Of a stretch of 39,033 bases of DNA, positions 18,059 to 25,798 are shown piece by piece; position 1 is the first letter of the stretch, and the number at the start of each line of letters is the position of its first letter. The notes beneath the pieces were generated by a model. The model was given only the letters and a program-made list of their open reading frames with translations, was not told the DNA's origin and ran no database searches. The DNA comes from an uncultured Sphingomonas sp. (GTDB lineage: Bacteria > Pseudomonadota > Alphaproteobacteria > Sphingomonadales > Sphingomonadaceae). Made by a program: the position numbers and the translations under genes. The DNA lies in contig NZ_CAJYHX010000016.1 in the NCBI RefSeq assembly GCF_913774285.1, forward strand, positions 1 to 39,033, read 5' to 3'.

Positions 18059-18090
18059 AAAATGCCGGCGCCCGGCCCAGCGGGCGCCGG
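18059..18090 (-). terminator. Intrinsic terminator after the sugar dehydrogenase gene
   Basis: Perfect 10-bp stem CCGGCGCCCG/CGGGCGCCGG with a 6-base loop (18065-18090), followed on the minus strand by CATTTTCG. It lies 6 bp after the stop of the 18097-19023 gene and isolates it from the efflux operon. Confidence 0.7.
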
Positions 18091-18096
18091 TTGGAA

Positions 18097-19023
18097 TCAG
18101 AAGGCGAACGTCTCCCCGATCGCGCGCTCGCCGACGAGGAAGGCATCGGCCACCAGCTGGAGCGGACGCACGTCGACATCGCTCTGCTTGGCCGCCACCA
18201 GCTCGGCGAAGCGGGCGTAGAGTCGGGCATATTCGCGGTCGGGCGCCTTCTGCTCGTCCTCGCCCGGCAACTGCAGGATGCTGCCGCCCATGCCCAGGCG
18301 CAGCGTGCCGGCATCGGTGTCGACTTCGATGTCCCAGGTCTGCGGGCCGGTCTGGAGGAAGTCGAAGTCGGCAGTCACCACCGCAGTGCCGCTGCGCATG
18401 TGCAGCTTGGCGCGGAGCGGCGAGGCGCGGCCTTCGGGCACTTCCATCCAGGCGGAATCGAGCAGCAACGCGTCGGGCAGGATCTTGGTCGCGATCGACA
18501 GGGCGTTGATGCCCGGATCGAACACGCCGAAGCCGCCGGCCGCGAGGATCCATTCCTGCCCCGGGTGCCAGCGGCGGATATCTTCGCGCCAGGTGATGCG
18601 CGCGGCCTTGATCTGCTTGCCCTGGAGCCAGGCCTTGGCGGGCTCGACCCCGGCGGCTTCGCGCGAGTGCCAGGTGGTGAACAGCGTCACGCCCTTTGCG
18701 CGGGCACGCTCGGCCAGGTCGGCGATCTCGGTGAGCGTGGCGGCCGGCGGCTTCTCCAGCATCACGTTGAGCCCGGCCTCGATCGCGATGCGCGCCTGGT
18801 CGTAGCGACCTTCGGGCGGGGTGCAGAGCGACACGGCGGTGAGGTCATGCCCGCCGGCGATCAGCGACTCGATGTCCTTGTGCGCGGCCACCCCGTCGAC
18901 CGAGGCGTTGCGGCTGGCGGTGGCGACCAGCTCGAAACGGTCATCGCCTTCCAGCGCCGGCAGATGCTGATCGCGCGCGATCTTGCCGATGCCCACCAAC
19001 CCCAGACGAATCCGCTCCGACAT
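18097..19023 (-). CDS. D-galactose 1-dehydrogenase-like oxidoreductase (Gfo/Idh/MocA family)
   Basis: 308 residues, NAD(P)-dependent, cytoplasmic. It resembles the galactose dehydrogenase of Pseudomonas fluorescens, which oxidises D-galactose (and L-arabinose) to the lactone: the N-terminus [20 protein letters not shown] (Rossmann GxGxxA), the catalytic EKPPAATL (Lys in EKP), [33 protein letters not shown] and [15 protein letters not shown] are all shared with that group. The ATG at 19023 has AAAAGGA upstream. It is divergent from a sugar-acid dehydratase across 102 bp, which supports an oxidative pentose or hexose pathway. The exact sugar (galactose, arabinose, fucose) is not decided by sequence. 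Confidence 0.85.
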   Translation of the reverse strand: MSERIRLGLVGIGKIARDQHLPALEGDDRFELVATASRNASVDGVAAHKDIESLIAGGHDLTAVSLCTPPEGRYDQARIAIEAGLNVMLEKPPAATLTEIADLAERARAKGVTLFTTWHSREAAGVEPAKAWLQGKQIKAARITWREDIRRWHPGQEWILAAGGFGVFDPGINALSIATKILPDALLLDSAWMEVPEGRASPLRAKLHMRSGTAVVTADFDFLQTGPQTWDIEVDTDAGTLRLGMGGSILQLPGEDEQKAPDREYARLYARFAELVAAKQSDVDVRPLQLVADAFLVGERAIGETFAF

Positions 19024-19125
19024 ATCAGGCCATCCTTTTATAAGATATATATGCTTCCTATGGACGCGGGCTGCGGTTATCAAGAGCCGCAGATACGCCC
19101 CAAGTTGCGCCGTAGCGGAGGAATC
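19024..19125. promoter_or_regulatory. Divergent control region of the sugar-oxidation genes
   Basis: This 102-bp region separates the divergent dehydrogenase and dehydratase genes. A notably AT-rich patch (TTTTATAAGATATATATG, about 19035-19052) stands out in this GC-rich DNA, with short arms ATATC (19022-19026) and GATAT (19043-19047). CGGAGG just before 19126 is the ribosome site of the dehydratase. A shared promoter and operator is likely, but no regulator gene is adjacent and I cannot assign boxes with confidence. Confidence 0.45.
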
Positions 19126-20922
19126 ATGACCGAAGAAGCTGGAACTCGTCGCGCGGCGCTGCGCTCGCGGGCCTGGTTCGACAATCCCGATAACCCCGAC
19201 ATGACCGCGCTCTATGTCGAGCGCTATCTGAACTTCGGGCTGAGCCTGGAGGAGCTGCAATCGGGCAAGCCGATCATCGGCATCGCCCAGACCGGCAGCG
19301 ATCTTTCCCCGTGTAATCGCCACCATCTCGAACTCGCCAAGCGGGTACGCGAGGGAATCCGCGACGCGGGCGGCATCGCCATCGAATTTCCGACGCACCC
19401 CATCCAGGAAACCGGCAAGCGGCCGACCGCGGGCCTCGACCGCAACCTCGCCTATCTCAGCCTGGTCGAGACGCTGTATGGTTACCCGATCGACGGCGTG
19501 GTGCTGACCATCGGCTGCGACAAGACGACGCCCGCCTGCCTGATGGCCGCCGCGACCGTGAACATCCCGGCGATCGCGCTGTCGGTCGGGCCGATGCTCA
19601 ACGGCTGGTTCAAGGGCGAGCGCACCGGCTCCGGCACGATCGTGTGGAAGGCGCGCGAGATGCTCGCGGCCGGCGAGATCGACTACAAGGGCTTCATCCA
19701 GCTCGTCGCCTCCTCGGCCCCGTCGACCGGCTGGTGCAACACCATGGGCACGGCGACGACGATGAACTCGATGGCCGAGGCGCTCGGCATGTCGCTGCCG
19801 GGCTCGGCCGCGATCCCGGCGCCGTACCGCGACCGCGCCGAATGCGCCTATCGTACCGGCCTCCAGATCGTCGAGATGACGCTGGCGGATCGCAAGCCCA
19901 GCGATGTGCTGACCCGCGAGGCCTTCCTCAACGCGATCCGCGTCAATTCCGCGATCGGCGGATCGACCAACGCGCCGATCCACCTGAACGCGATCGCGCG
20001 CCATATCGGCGTCGAGCTCAGCCTCGAAGACTGGGAATCCTACGGCGCCGACGTGCCGTTGCTGGTCAACCTGCAGCCGGCGGGCAAATATCTCGGCGAG
20101 GATTTCTACCGCGCCGGCGGCGTGCCCGCGGTGATGGGCGAGCTGTACCGCGCCGGGCTGCTCCACAACGACGCGCTGACCGTCAACGGCCGCACCATCG
20201 GCGAGAATATCGGCACGGCGCAGATCGAGGACGGCGACGTGATCCGCCCGCTCGCCGCGCCGCTGCGCCCGGCGGCGGGGCTCACCGTGCTGTCGGGCAA
20301 CCTGTTCGACAATGCGGTGATGAAGCTCAGCGTGATCTCGGACGAATTCCGCGCGCGCTACCTCTCCAACCCGGAGGATCCCGGCGCGTTCGAAGGTACC
20401 GCGTTCGTGTTCGACGGGCCTGAGGACTATCATCACCGCATCGACGATCCCGCGCTCGGCATCGACGAGAACAGCATCCTGATCATGCGCGGGGCCGGCC
20501 CGGTCGGCTATCCGGGCGGCGCCGAGGTGGTCAACATGCGGCCGCCGGTGGCGCTGATCCAGGCAGGCGTCCATGCGCTGCCCTGCCTGGGCGACGGCCG
20601 CCAGTCGGGCACCAGCGGCAGCCCCTCGATCCTCAACGCCGCGCCGGAAGCCGCGGTGGGCGGCGGGCTCGCACTGGTCCGCACCGGCGACCGGATTCGC
20701 ATCGACCTCAACACGCGTTCGGCGAACATGCTGGTCAGCGACGAGGAACTGGCGCAGCGCCGGGCGGACCTGGGCATCGACTATGTGCCGGAGTCGCAGA
20801 CGCCGTGGCAGGAGATTCATCGCGGGCTGGTCGGCCAGTTCGACGGCGGCGCGGTGTTCGAGAATGCGGTGAAGTATCAGCGCATCGCCCAGACCAAGGG
20901 CCTGCCGCGCGACAGCCACTGA
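19126..20922 (+). CDS. IlvD/Edd family sugar-acid dehydratase (D-xylonate/L-arabonate/D-galactonate type)
   Basis: Dehydrates an aldonic acid to a 2-keto-3-deoxy acid in non-phosphorylative sugar oxidation. The 598 residues match Caulobacter XylD and rhizobial L-arabinonate dehydratase in length and motif order. The [2Fe-2S] cysteines are visible: Cys63 in [11 protein letters not shown], Cys131 in [11 protein letters not shown] and Cys204 in [10 protein letters not shown]. The C-terminal [18 protein letters not shown] contains the serine proposed as catalytic in the family. The ATG at 19126 is preceded by GGAGG. Sugar-acid type (DHT) features separate it from the amino-acid enzyme IlvD; which sugar acid is used is uncertain, and the divergent galactose-dehydrogenase-like gene favours galactonate or arabonate. 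Confidence 0.9.
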   Translation: MTEEAGTRRAALRSRAWFDNPDNPDMTALYVERYLNFGLSLEELQSGKPIIGIAQTGSDLSPCNRHHLELAKRVREGIRDAGGIAIEFPTHPIQETGKRPTAGLDRNLAYLSLVETLYGYPIDGVVLTIGCDKTTPACLMAAATVNIPAIALSVGPMLNGWFKGERTGSGTIVWKAREMLAAGEIDYKGFIQLVASSAPSTGWCNTMGTATTMNSMAEALGMSLPGSAAIPAPYRDRAECAYRTGLQIVEMTLADRKPSDVLTREAFLNAIRVNSAIGGSTNAPIHLNAIARHIGVELSLEDWESYGADVPLLVNLQPAGKYLGEDFYRAGGVPAVMGELYRAGLLHNDALTVNGRTIGENIGTAQIEDGDVIRPLAAPLRPAAGLTVLSGNLFDNAVMKLSVISDEFRARYLSNPEDPGAFEGTAFVFDGPEDYHHRIDDPALGIDENSILIMRGAGPVGYPGGAEVVNMRPPVALIQAGVHALPCLGDGRQSGTSGSPSILNAAPEAAVGGGLALVRTGDRIRIDLNTRSANMLVSDEELAQRRADLGIDYVPESQTPWQEIHRGLVGQFDGGAVFENAVKYQRIAQTKGLPRDSH

Positions 20923-20947
20923 TTGGTCGCCGCGACCCATCAAGGTC

Positions 20948-21043
20948 GTCATTCCGGCGAAAGCCGGAATCCCATTGGCGCCTCCGTCGAGGCTCTTGCT
21001 CGGACCGAGTGGCAAATGGATCCCGGCTTTCGCCGGGATGACG
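20948..21043. repeat. Inverted-repeat doublet, copy 3 (subfamily B)
   Basis: Left arm GTCATTCCGGCGAAAGCCGG, right arm CCCGGCTTTCGCCGGGATGAC, core of about 40 bp. Read on the minus strand the core contains GCCACTCGGTCCGAGCAAG, which aligns with copy 2. It lies between the convergent dehydratase and HxlR-regulator genes. Confidence 0.85.
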
Positions 21044-21069
21044 TGTGGGGAAGGGTTCGCCTCCCGAAA

Positions 21070-21450
21070 TCACGCCCGGCGGGCGGTGGGCCTGCTGCCG
21101 AGCTGGTCGAGCGCATCGGCATTGTCGCGCCCCCAGGCATAGAGCAGTTCGACCGGCTCGACGAAGCGGTCACCCAGCGGTGTCAGCTGGTACTCCACCG
21201 CCGGCGGCACCGCGTTCTGCACGATCCGGTCGACCAGGCCGACCTCTTCCATCTCGCGCAGCGTCTGGGTCAGCATCTTCTTGGAGATGCCGGGCAGGCT
21301 GCGCAGCAGCACCCCGCTGCGCGCGGCGCCGCCATGGCGAGCATGCAGCGTGTGGAGCACCATGCTCGTCCATTTGGTGGCGAACAGCGCCAGCACGCGG
21401 CGCGGCGCGCAATCCTCTCGCCATTCCGAATCCGCCGTGCCGGGTCGCAT
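21070..21450 (-). CDS. HxlR family winged-helix transcriptional regulator
   Basis: 126 residues with the HxlR domain: Cys14 in the conserved N-terminal CAPRRVLALFATKWTSMVLHTL, then RSLPGISKKMLTQTLREMEEVGLVDRIV (wHTH), the wing AVEYQLTPLGDRF, and a C-terminal helix. HxlR proteins often respond to aldehydes, quinones or redox signals through the N-terminal Cys, and usually control the adjacent divergent gene, here the reductase at 21550. No ribosome site is obvious. The repeats at 21456-21490 are a plausible binding site. Confidence 0.92.
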   Translation of the reverse strand: MRPGTADSEWREDCAPRRVLALFATKWTSMVLHTLHARHGGAARSGVLLRSLPGISKKMLTQTLREMEEVGLVDRIVQNAVPPAVEYQLTPLGDRFVEPVELLYAWGRDNADALDQLGSRPTARRA

Positions 21451-21455
21451 ATGTG

Positions 21456-21490
21456 GGTACCTTCTGGTGCCTAGGTTCCGATTTGGTGCC
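21456..21490. promoter_or_regulatory. Candidate HxlR operator: four GGT-x-CC repeats
   Basis: GGTACC (21456), GGTGCC (21466), GGTTCC (21474) and GGTGCC (21485) are direct and partly palindromic repeats at 8-11-bp steps between the divergent regulator and reductase genes. HxlR-type regulators bind GGTAC-like repeats in such intergenic regions. The spacing of about one helical turn supports binding on one DNA face. Confidence 0.5.
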
Positions 21491-21549
21491 GTCTAGAAGC
21501 CGCACGCACGGCTGCCTAGCTCGGCCTCCAACGCTTAATGGAGGCAGAA

Positions 21550-22611
21550 ATGGCCAAGACGGCTTTGGTGGTAGGCGCAAGCGGCATCGTCGGCAGCGCG
21601 ACGGCGGACCTGCTGGTGGCGCAGGGCTGGACGGTGCACGGACTGGCGCGCCGGCCCGTTGAGCAGGCGGGCGTGGCGCCGGTCGCCGCCGACCTCACCG
21701 ATGCAGCCGCGACGGCGGAGGCGCTGGCGGGTATGAACCCCGATGCGGTGTTCATCACCACCTGGCTGCGGCAGGACAGCGAGGCGGAGAATATCCGCGT
21801 CAATTCGGCGATGGTGCGCAACCTGCTCGACGGGCTGTCCAAGCCGACGGGCCCGCGCCACGTCGCGCTGGTCACCGGGCTCAAGCATTATCTCGGGCCC
21901 TTCGAAGCATACGGGAAGGGCAGCCTGCCGCAGACGCCGTTCCGCGAGGAGCAGGACCGGCTCGACGTCGACAATTTCTATTATGCCCAGGAAGACGAGG
22001 TCTTCGCCGCCGCCGAGCGCGACGGCTTCACCTGGAGCGTGCACCGCCCGCACACGGTGATCGGCAAGGCCGTCGGCAACGCGATGAACATGGGCACCAC
22101 GCTCGCCGTCTACGCGACCTTGTGCCGCGAGACCGGCCGCCCGTTCCGCTTCCCCGGCTCGCCGGCGCAGTGGAGTGGACTCACCGACATGACCGATGCC
22201 GGCCAGCTCGCCCGGCATCTGCTCTGGGCGGCAGAGACGCCGGCGGCGGCGAACGAGGCGTTCAACGTCGTCAATGGCGATGTCTTCCGTTGGCAATGGA
22301 TGTGGGCGCGCATCGCCGAATGGTTCGGCCTCGAACCGGCGCCGTTCGATGGCAGCGTCCAGCCGCTCGAGCAGCAGATGGCGGACGACGCGGACCTGTG
22401 GCGCACCATCGCCGAACGCGAAGGGCTGGCCGAGCCCAACCTCGCCCGCCTCGCCTCGCCTTGGCACACCGATGCCGATCTTGGCCGCCCGATCGAAGTT
22501 GTCACCGACATGTCGAAGAGCCGCCGCATGGGCTTCACCGCCTATCAGCCGACCGACGACGCCTTCTTCGCGCTGTTCGAGCGGCTGCGCGCGGATCGGC
22601 TGATCCCGTAA
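21550..22611 (+). CDS. NAD(P)-dependent reductase, extended SDR/PRISE-like family
   Basis: 353 residues. The N-terminal Rossmann motif is VVGASGIVGSATADLL (8-23) and an atypical-SDR order follows: ITTWLRQDSEAENIRVNS, VTGLKHYLGPFEAYGKG, the active-site segment NFYYAQEDEVF and the cofactor-side SVHRPHTVIG. NFYYxxED and the T-G-x-K-H-Y segment are features of progesterone 5-beta-reductase/iridoid-synthase-like (PRISE) enzymes, which reduce enones. The natural substrate in bacteria is unknown. The ATG at 21550 has GGAGG six bases upstream; an ATG at 21538 overlaps that site and is less likely. It is divergent from the HxlR regulator and is probably its target. Confidence 0.88.
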   Translation: MAKTALVVGASGIVGSATADLLVAQGWTVHGLARRPVEQAGVAPVAADLTDAAATAEALAGMNPDAVFITTWLRQDSEAENIRVNSAMVRNLLDGLSKPTGPRHVALVTGLKHYLGPFEAYGKGSLPQTPFREEQDRLDVDNFYYAQEDEVFAAAERDGFTWSVHRPHTVIGKAVGNAMNMGTTLAVYATLCRETGRPFRFPGSPAQWSGLTDMTDAGQLARHLLWAAETPAAANEAFNVVNGDVFRWQWMWARIAEWFGLEPAPFDGSVQPLEQQMADDADLWRTIAEREGLAEPNLARLASPWHTDADLGRPIEVVTDMSKSRRMGFTAYQPTDDAFFALFERLRADRLIP

Positions 22612-22630
22612 GGCTCGTTCGGGAGAAACG

Positions 22631-22666
22631 AAAAAGGCCCGCCTCCTCGTCGGAAGCGGGCCTTTT
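22631..22666. terminator. Bidirectional intrinsic terminator
   Basis: AAAAAGGCCCGC and GCGGGCCTTTT surround a 13-base loop: a 7-bp GC stem (extended by A-T pairs) with a T-run on each strand. It lies between the convergent reductase (ends 22611) and DUF4167 (ends 22689) genes and should stop both transcripts. Confidence 0.9.
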
Positions 22667-22688
22667 GCTGTGCCGGTTGGCCGTTGCC

Positions 22689-23534
22689 TCAGGCGGCGGG
22701 TGCCTCGGCCTCGTCGCTCTTCGCGGTGCGACGGCGGCGGGGCTTCTTCGGCGCCTCCTCCTCAGCGGCCGGTGCGGCATCGCTGCCGATCGCGGGCGGG
22801 AGGATCGCGGCGTCGATGCCGTGCGCCGCTTCGGCCTCGACCGGCGCTTCGCGACGCGGGCGACCGCGACGGCGGGGTGCCTCGGCGACGTCCTCGCTCA
22901 CCGGCGCTTCGATCGGCGCGCTCGGCTGAACCGGCGCGGCCTCGGCAACATTGCCGTTGGCATGGCCGTTCGCGGCGCCGTTGCTGCGCTCGCGACGATC
23001 TTCGCGATAGCTGCGCGGCTCGCGCTCGGCGCGCGGCTCACGGGCTTCGCGGTCGCCACGGGGTTCGCGGTCGCCACGGGGTTCGCGATCGCCGCGGGGC
23101 TCGCGATCGCCGCGCGGTTCGCGAGCTTCACGCTCGTAGCGGGGTTCGCGCTCGCGACGGGGCTGCTGCTGCTGGCGGGGGGCGTCGCCCTCGTCCTCGC
23201 GGCCGGCTTCGCCTTCCATCTCGAACTCTTCCTCGTCGCCGTCGAATTCCTCGCGCTGGCGGCGCTGCTGGTTCTGCTCTTCGAAGCGCGAGCGGTTCTC
23301 GTTCAATACGCGGAAATAATGATCGGCGAACTGCAGATAATATTCGGCGTTGACCCGATCACCCTGCATCTGCGCGTCGCGCGCCAGGTTCTTGTATTTC
23401 TCAAGCAGCTGGGCGGCATTGCCACGGGCGCGGTTATCGATCCGACTACCATTGCCCTGATTGTTCGAGCTTCCGCCCTGGCGCTGTTGCTGGCCGCCCC
23501 GACCGCGACGGCGGCCGGCCTGACGATTGTTCAT
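22689..23534 (-). CDS. DUF4167 domain protein, RNA-binding-like, with Glu-Pro-Arg-Gly-Asp-Arg repeats
   Basis: 281 residues, function unknown. An Arg/Gly/Gln-rich N-terminus (MNNRQAGRRRGRGGQQQRQG) leads into the DUF4167 core NAAQLLEKYKNLARDAQMQGDRVNAEYYLQFADHYFRVLNE (about 39-78). The rest is low-complexity: acidic, then four exact EPRGDR units (139-162), then Ala/Pro/Glu-rich, ending with basic KKPRRRRT. The composition suggests a disordered nucleic-acid-binding protein; in alphaproteobacteria it conservatively follows prmC, so a link to translation is inferred. The start is ATG at 23534; the preceding TTG codon is in frame but not needed. It has its own promoter about 200 bp upstream. Confidence 0.9.
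   Translation of the reverse strand: MNNRQAGRRRGRGGQQQRQGGSSNNQGNGSRIDNRARGNAAQLLEKYKNLARDAQMQGDRVNAEYYLQFADHYFRVLNENRSRFEEQNQQRRQREEFDGDEEEFEMEGEAGREDEGDAPRQQQQPRREREPRYEREAREPRGDREPRGDREPRGDREPRGDREAREPRAEREPRSYREDRRERSNGAANGHANGNVAEAAPVQPSAPIEAPVSEDVAEAPRRRGRPRREAPVEAEAAHGIDAAILPPAIGSDAAPAAEEEAPKKPRRRRTAKSDEAEAPAA
23049..23120 (-). repeat. 18-bp tandem repeat, four units, coding
   Basis: Four near-identical 18-bp units encode EPRGDR x 4. Units differ by synonymous changes (GCGACCGC versus GCGATCGC forms), and partial units continue on both sides (EAREPR, EREPR). This is a candidate for copy-number variation without frameshift. Confidence 0.85.
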
Positions 23535-23739
23535 CAAGGTCTCGTTGTCCTGTCTTTACAAAGCCGTCCGTCGATTCATCGAGGTTCCGGATGCAGGGTT
23601 ACATTCGCGGGGGGTTCCGGGCGTGCCCAGAACCATCCGCTTGCCACGGCCGCCGGACTGCAGCGGCACACATGACCATGGAGTCGGGCCTCAGCCCTTT
23701 ATCTCAACAACTTGGTTGAAGGTGCCTCGCCCCGGCCTT

Positions 23740-23768
23740 CTTCTAGCCGCTGGCGTACCAATCTCCAA
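23740..23768 (-). promoter_or_regulatory. Candidate promoter of the DUF4167 gene
   Basis: On the minus strand: TTGGAG, 17-bp spacer, TAGAAG. The -10 is identical to that of the strong promoter at 38925. It implies a 5' leader of about 200 nt before the ATG at 23534. I see no gene and no clear riboswitch in the 263-bp gap, only a weak TCAAC/GTTGA hairpin near 23703-23718. Confidence 0.55.
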
Positions 23769-23797
23769 GCAGAAATATGTGACGTTTGCGCGTAGTT

Positions 23798-24655
23798 TCA
23801 AGTCAGCCGGACCACGCGCGGCCGTCCACCCATGTCTTTATAGACGCTTGAAGACAGGCCCTGTTCCTGGCCGAGCAAAGAAACTGCTTGCGCCTGCGTC
23901 CATCCGATCTCGAGGATCGCCGCGCCGCCCGGTGCGAGCAGCGCGGGCAGGGCGGGGACGATGCGGCGATAGTCGTCGAGCCCGTCGCTGCCTGCGAACA
24001 GCGCCTCCGCCGGTTCATGGTCGAGCACCTGCGGGGGCAGGGGTTCGTCTGTCCCGATATAGGGCGGATTGGCGAGGATCAGGTCGAACTTGCCTTCGAT
24101 GCCCGTGGTCCAGTCGCCGAGGCGGAATTGGACGCGGTCCCCCATGCCGAGCACTTCCGCATTGCGGCGGGCATAGTCGAGCGCGGTTTCGGATGCATCG
24201 ACGCCCAGACCCTGCGCATCCGGCCATTCGGCGAGCGCGGCGAGCAGCAGCGTGCCGGGGCCGGTGCCCAGGTCGAGGATGCGTGACGGCGCGCGGGTGC
24301 CGAACCAGGCCAGGGCGGTTTCGAGCAGCGTCTCGCTGTCGGGGCGGGGAATCAGCACGCCGGGACCGACGGCGAGGTCGATCGTCCAGAAGGCACGGGT
24401 GCCGGTGATATAGGCGATCGGCTCGTGGGTCAGACGGCGGGCGAGGAGCGCGGCGAATATTTCGGGCGCGGGATCGTCCAGCCGGCCGAGCAGGAGCCTG
24501 TCGCGCGTGGTGCCGAGGGCGTGCGCCATCAGCAGCTCGGCATCGAGCCGGGGGGTGTCGGACACGGCGTCGAGCTGGCGGGTCGCATCCGCAAGGGCGG
24601 CCCGAACGCCCCTTCCGCTTGCGGGAGGGGTTGGGGGAGGGGATGGCAGCGTCAT
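23798..24655 (-). CDS. prmC: Peptide chain release factor N(5)-glutamine methyltransferase
   Basis: SAM-dependent enzyme that methylates the Gln of the GGQ motif in RF1 and RF2. The 285 residues show the N-terminal helical substrate-binding domain, LIPRPDSETLLE (101-112), the SAM loop LDLGTGPG (127-134) and the catalytic NPPYI (196-200). It follows prfA, its substrate's gene, by 69 bp. The first 16 residues (MTLPSPPPTPPASGRG) are not family sequence: they are encoded by the left arm of a repeat doublet. The family-like part starts near Val17. The ATG at 24655 is the only in-frame ATG ahead of the core, so the repeat seems to have become the gene's start. Confidence 0.94.
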   Translation of the reverse strand: MTLPSPPPTPPASGRGVRAALADATRQLDAVSDTPRLDAELLMAHALGTTRDRLLLGRLDDPAPEIFAALLARRLTHEPIAYITGTRAFWTIDLAVGPGVLIPRPDSETLLETALAWFGTRAPSRILDLGTGPGTLLLAALAEWPDAQGLGVDASETALDYARRNAEVLGMGDRVQFRLGDWTTGIEGKFDLILANPPYIGTDEPLPPQVLDHEPAEALFAGSDGLDDYRRIVPALPALLAPGGAAILEIGWTQAQAVSLLGQEQGLSSSVYKDMGGRPRVVRLT

Positions 24656-24708
24656 TGCGCACCGTCCACGTCAGTCCCTCCCCTAGCCCCTCCCGCACGC
24701 GGGAGGGG
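24609..24708. repeat. GC-rich inverted-repeat doublet overlapping the prmC start
   Basis: Two 33-bp arms (24609-24641 and 24676-24708) are inverted copies with 29 of 33 positions matching by eye. Each arm contains the hairpin CCCCTCCCGC/GCGGGAGGGG. A 34-bp unique centre contains the prmC ATG. The layout (two hairpin arms, about 100 bp in total) parallels the other doublets but the sequence is unrelated. Confidence 0.85.
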
Positions 24709-24724
24709 AACATAGGCGGATAGG

Positions 24725-25798
24725 TCAGCCATCCAGCTGGGCAAGCCGGTCGGCCTCGTCCTGCGCGACCAGCGCGCCGACCAGTTCGTCGAGCTCGCCT
24801 TCCAGGATCTCGGGCAGGCGGTGCAGCGTGAGGTTGATGCGGTGGTCGGTCACCCGACCTTGCGGGAAATTATACGTCCGGATCCGCTCCGAACGATCGC
24901 CCGAGCCCACCATCGAGCGCCGCGCGCCGACGCGCTCCGCCGCCAGCCGCTCGCGCTCGGCCTCGTACAGGCGGGTGCGGAGCACCTTCATCGCCTTGGC
25001 CTTGTTCTTGTGCTGCGAGCGCTCGTCCTGCTGGATCACGACGATGCCCGTCGGCAAGTGCGTGATCCGCACCGCGCTGTCGGTGGTGTTGACGCCCTGG
25101 CCGCCGGGGCCGGAGGCGCGGTAGATGTCGATGCGCAGGTCCTTGTCGTCGATCTGCACATCGGCCTCTTCGGCCTCGGGCAGCACCGCGACGGTGGCGG
25201 CGGAGGTGTGGATGCGCCCGCCCGCCTCGGTCGCCGGCACGCGCTGCACCCGGTGCACGCCGCTCTCGAACTTCAATTTGGCGAACACGCCGGTGCCGGT
25301 GATGCCGACCACGACTTCCTTGTAGCCGCCGGCTTCCGAGCTGCTCGCCGAGATCAGCTCGGTCCGCCAGCCCAGCCGATCGGCATAGCGCTGGTACATG
25401 CGCAGCAGATCGCCGGCGAACAGCGCGGCTTCGTCGCCGCCCACGCCCGCGCGGATTTCGAGCAGCGCCGGGCGCTCGTCGGCCGAGTCCCTGGGGAGCA
25501 GCGCCAGCGCCAGCTTGCGTTCGGCCTCCGCGAGCGTGCCCTCGTTGGCGCGGAGTTCCTCCACCGCCATCGCGCGCAGCTCGTCATCGGCCTCCTGCGT
25601 CATCTGCTGGAGCGATTCGCCCTCGGCACGCAGCCGCCGCACATCGCCCGCCGCGACCGCGACCGGCTCGATCTCGGCATATTCCTTCGAGACCTGGACG
25701 AAACGATCGCCGCCGAGCTCGCCCGACGCCATCAGCGCCTGCAACTCGTCGCGCCGCGCCTCGATCGCCGCGATGCGGTCCGGCGGGATGCGGGTCAT
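24725..25798 (-). CDS. prfA: Peptide chain release factor 1
   Basis: Recognises UAA and UAG stop codons and triggers peptide release on the ribosome. The 357 residues are full length. The order is helical domain 1, the tripeptide anticodon region [22 protein letters not shown] with PAT (the RF1 form, not the SPF of RF2), and the catalytic GGQ in [17 protein letters not shown], whose Gln is the target of PrmC downstream. The ATG at 25798 overlaps the hisS stop as ATGA, so translation is probably coupled. Confidence 0.98.
   Translation of the reverse strand: MTRIPPDRIAAIEARRDELQALMASGELGGDRFVQVSKEYAEIEPVAVAAGDVRRLRAEGESLQQMTQEADDELRAMAVEELRANEGTLAEAERKLALALLPRDSADERPALLEIRAGVGGDEAALFAGDLLRMYQRYADRLGWRTELISASSSEAGGYKEVVVGITGTGVFAKLKFESGVHRVQRVPATEAGGRIHTSAATVAVLPEAEEADVQIDDKDLRIDIYRASGPGGQGVNTTDSAVRITHLPTGIVVIQQDERSQHKNKAKAMKVLRTRLYEAERERLAAERVGARRSMVGSGDRSERIRTYNFPQGRVTDHRINLTLHRLPEILEGELDELVGALVAQDEADRLAQLDG

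Noticed and set aside
23535..23797. A small gene or riboswitch in the 263-bp gap between prmC and DUF4167
   Set aside because: No frame with a ribosome site and no recognisable aptamer; only a promoter and a weak hairpin are visible.
24609..24655. Frameshift or sequencing error at the prmC 5' end
   Set aside because: The frame is open from the ATG through the whole gene, and the odd N-terminus is fully explained by the repeat arm.
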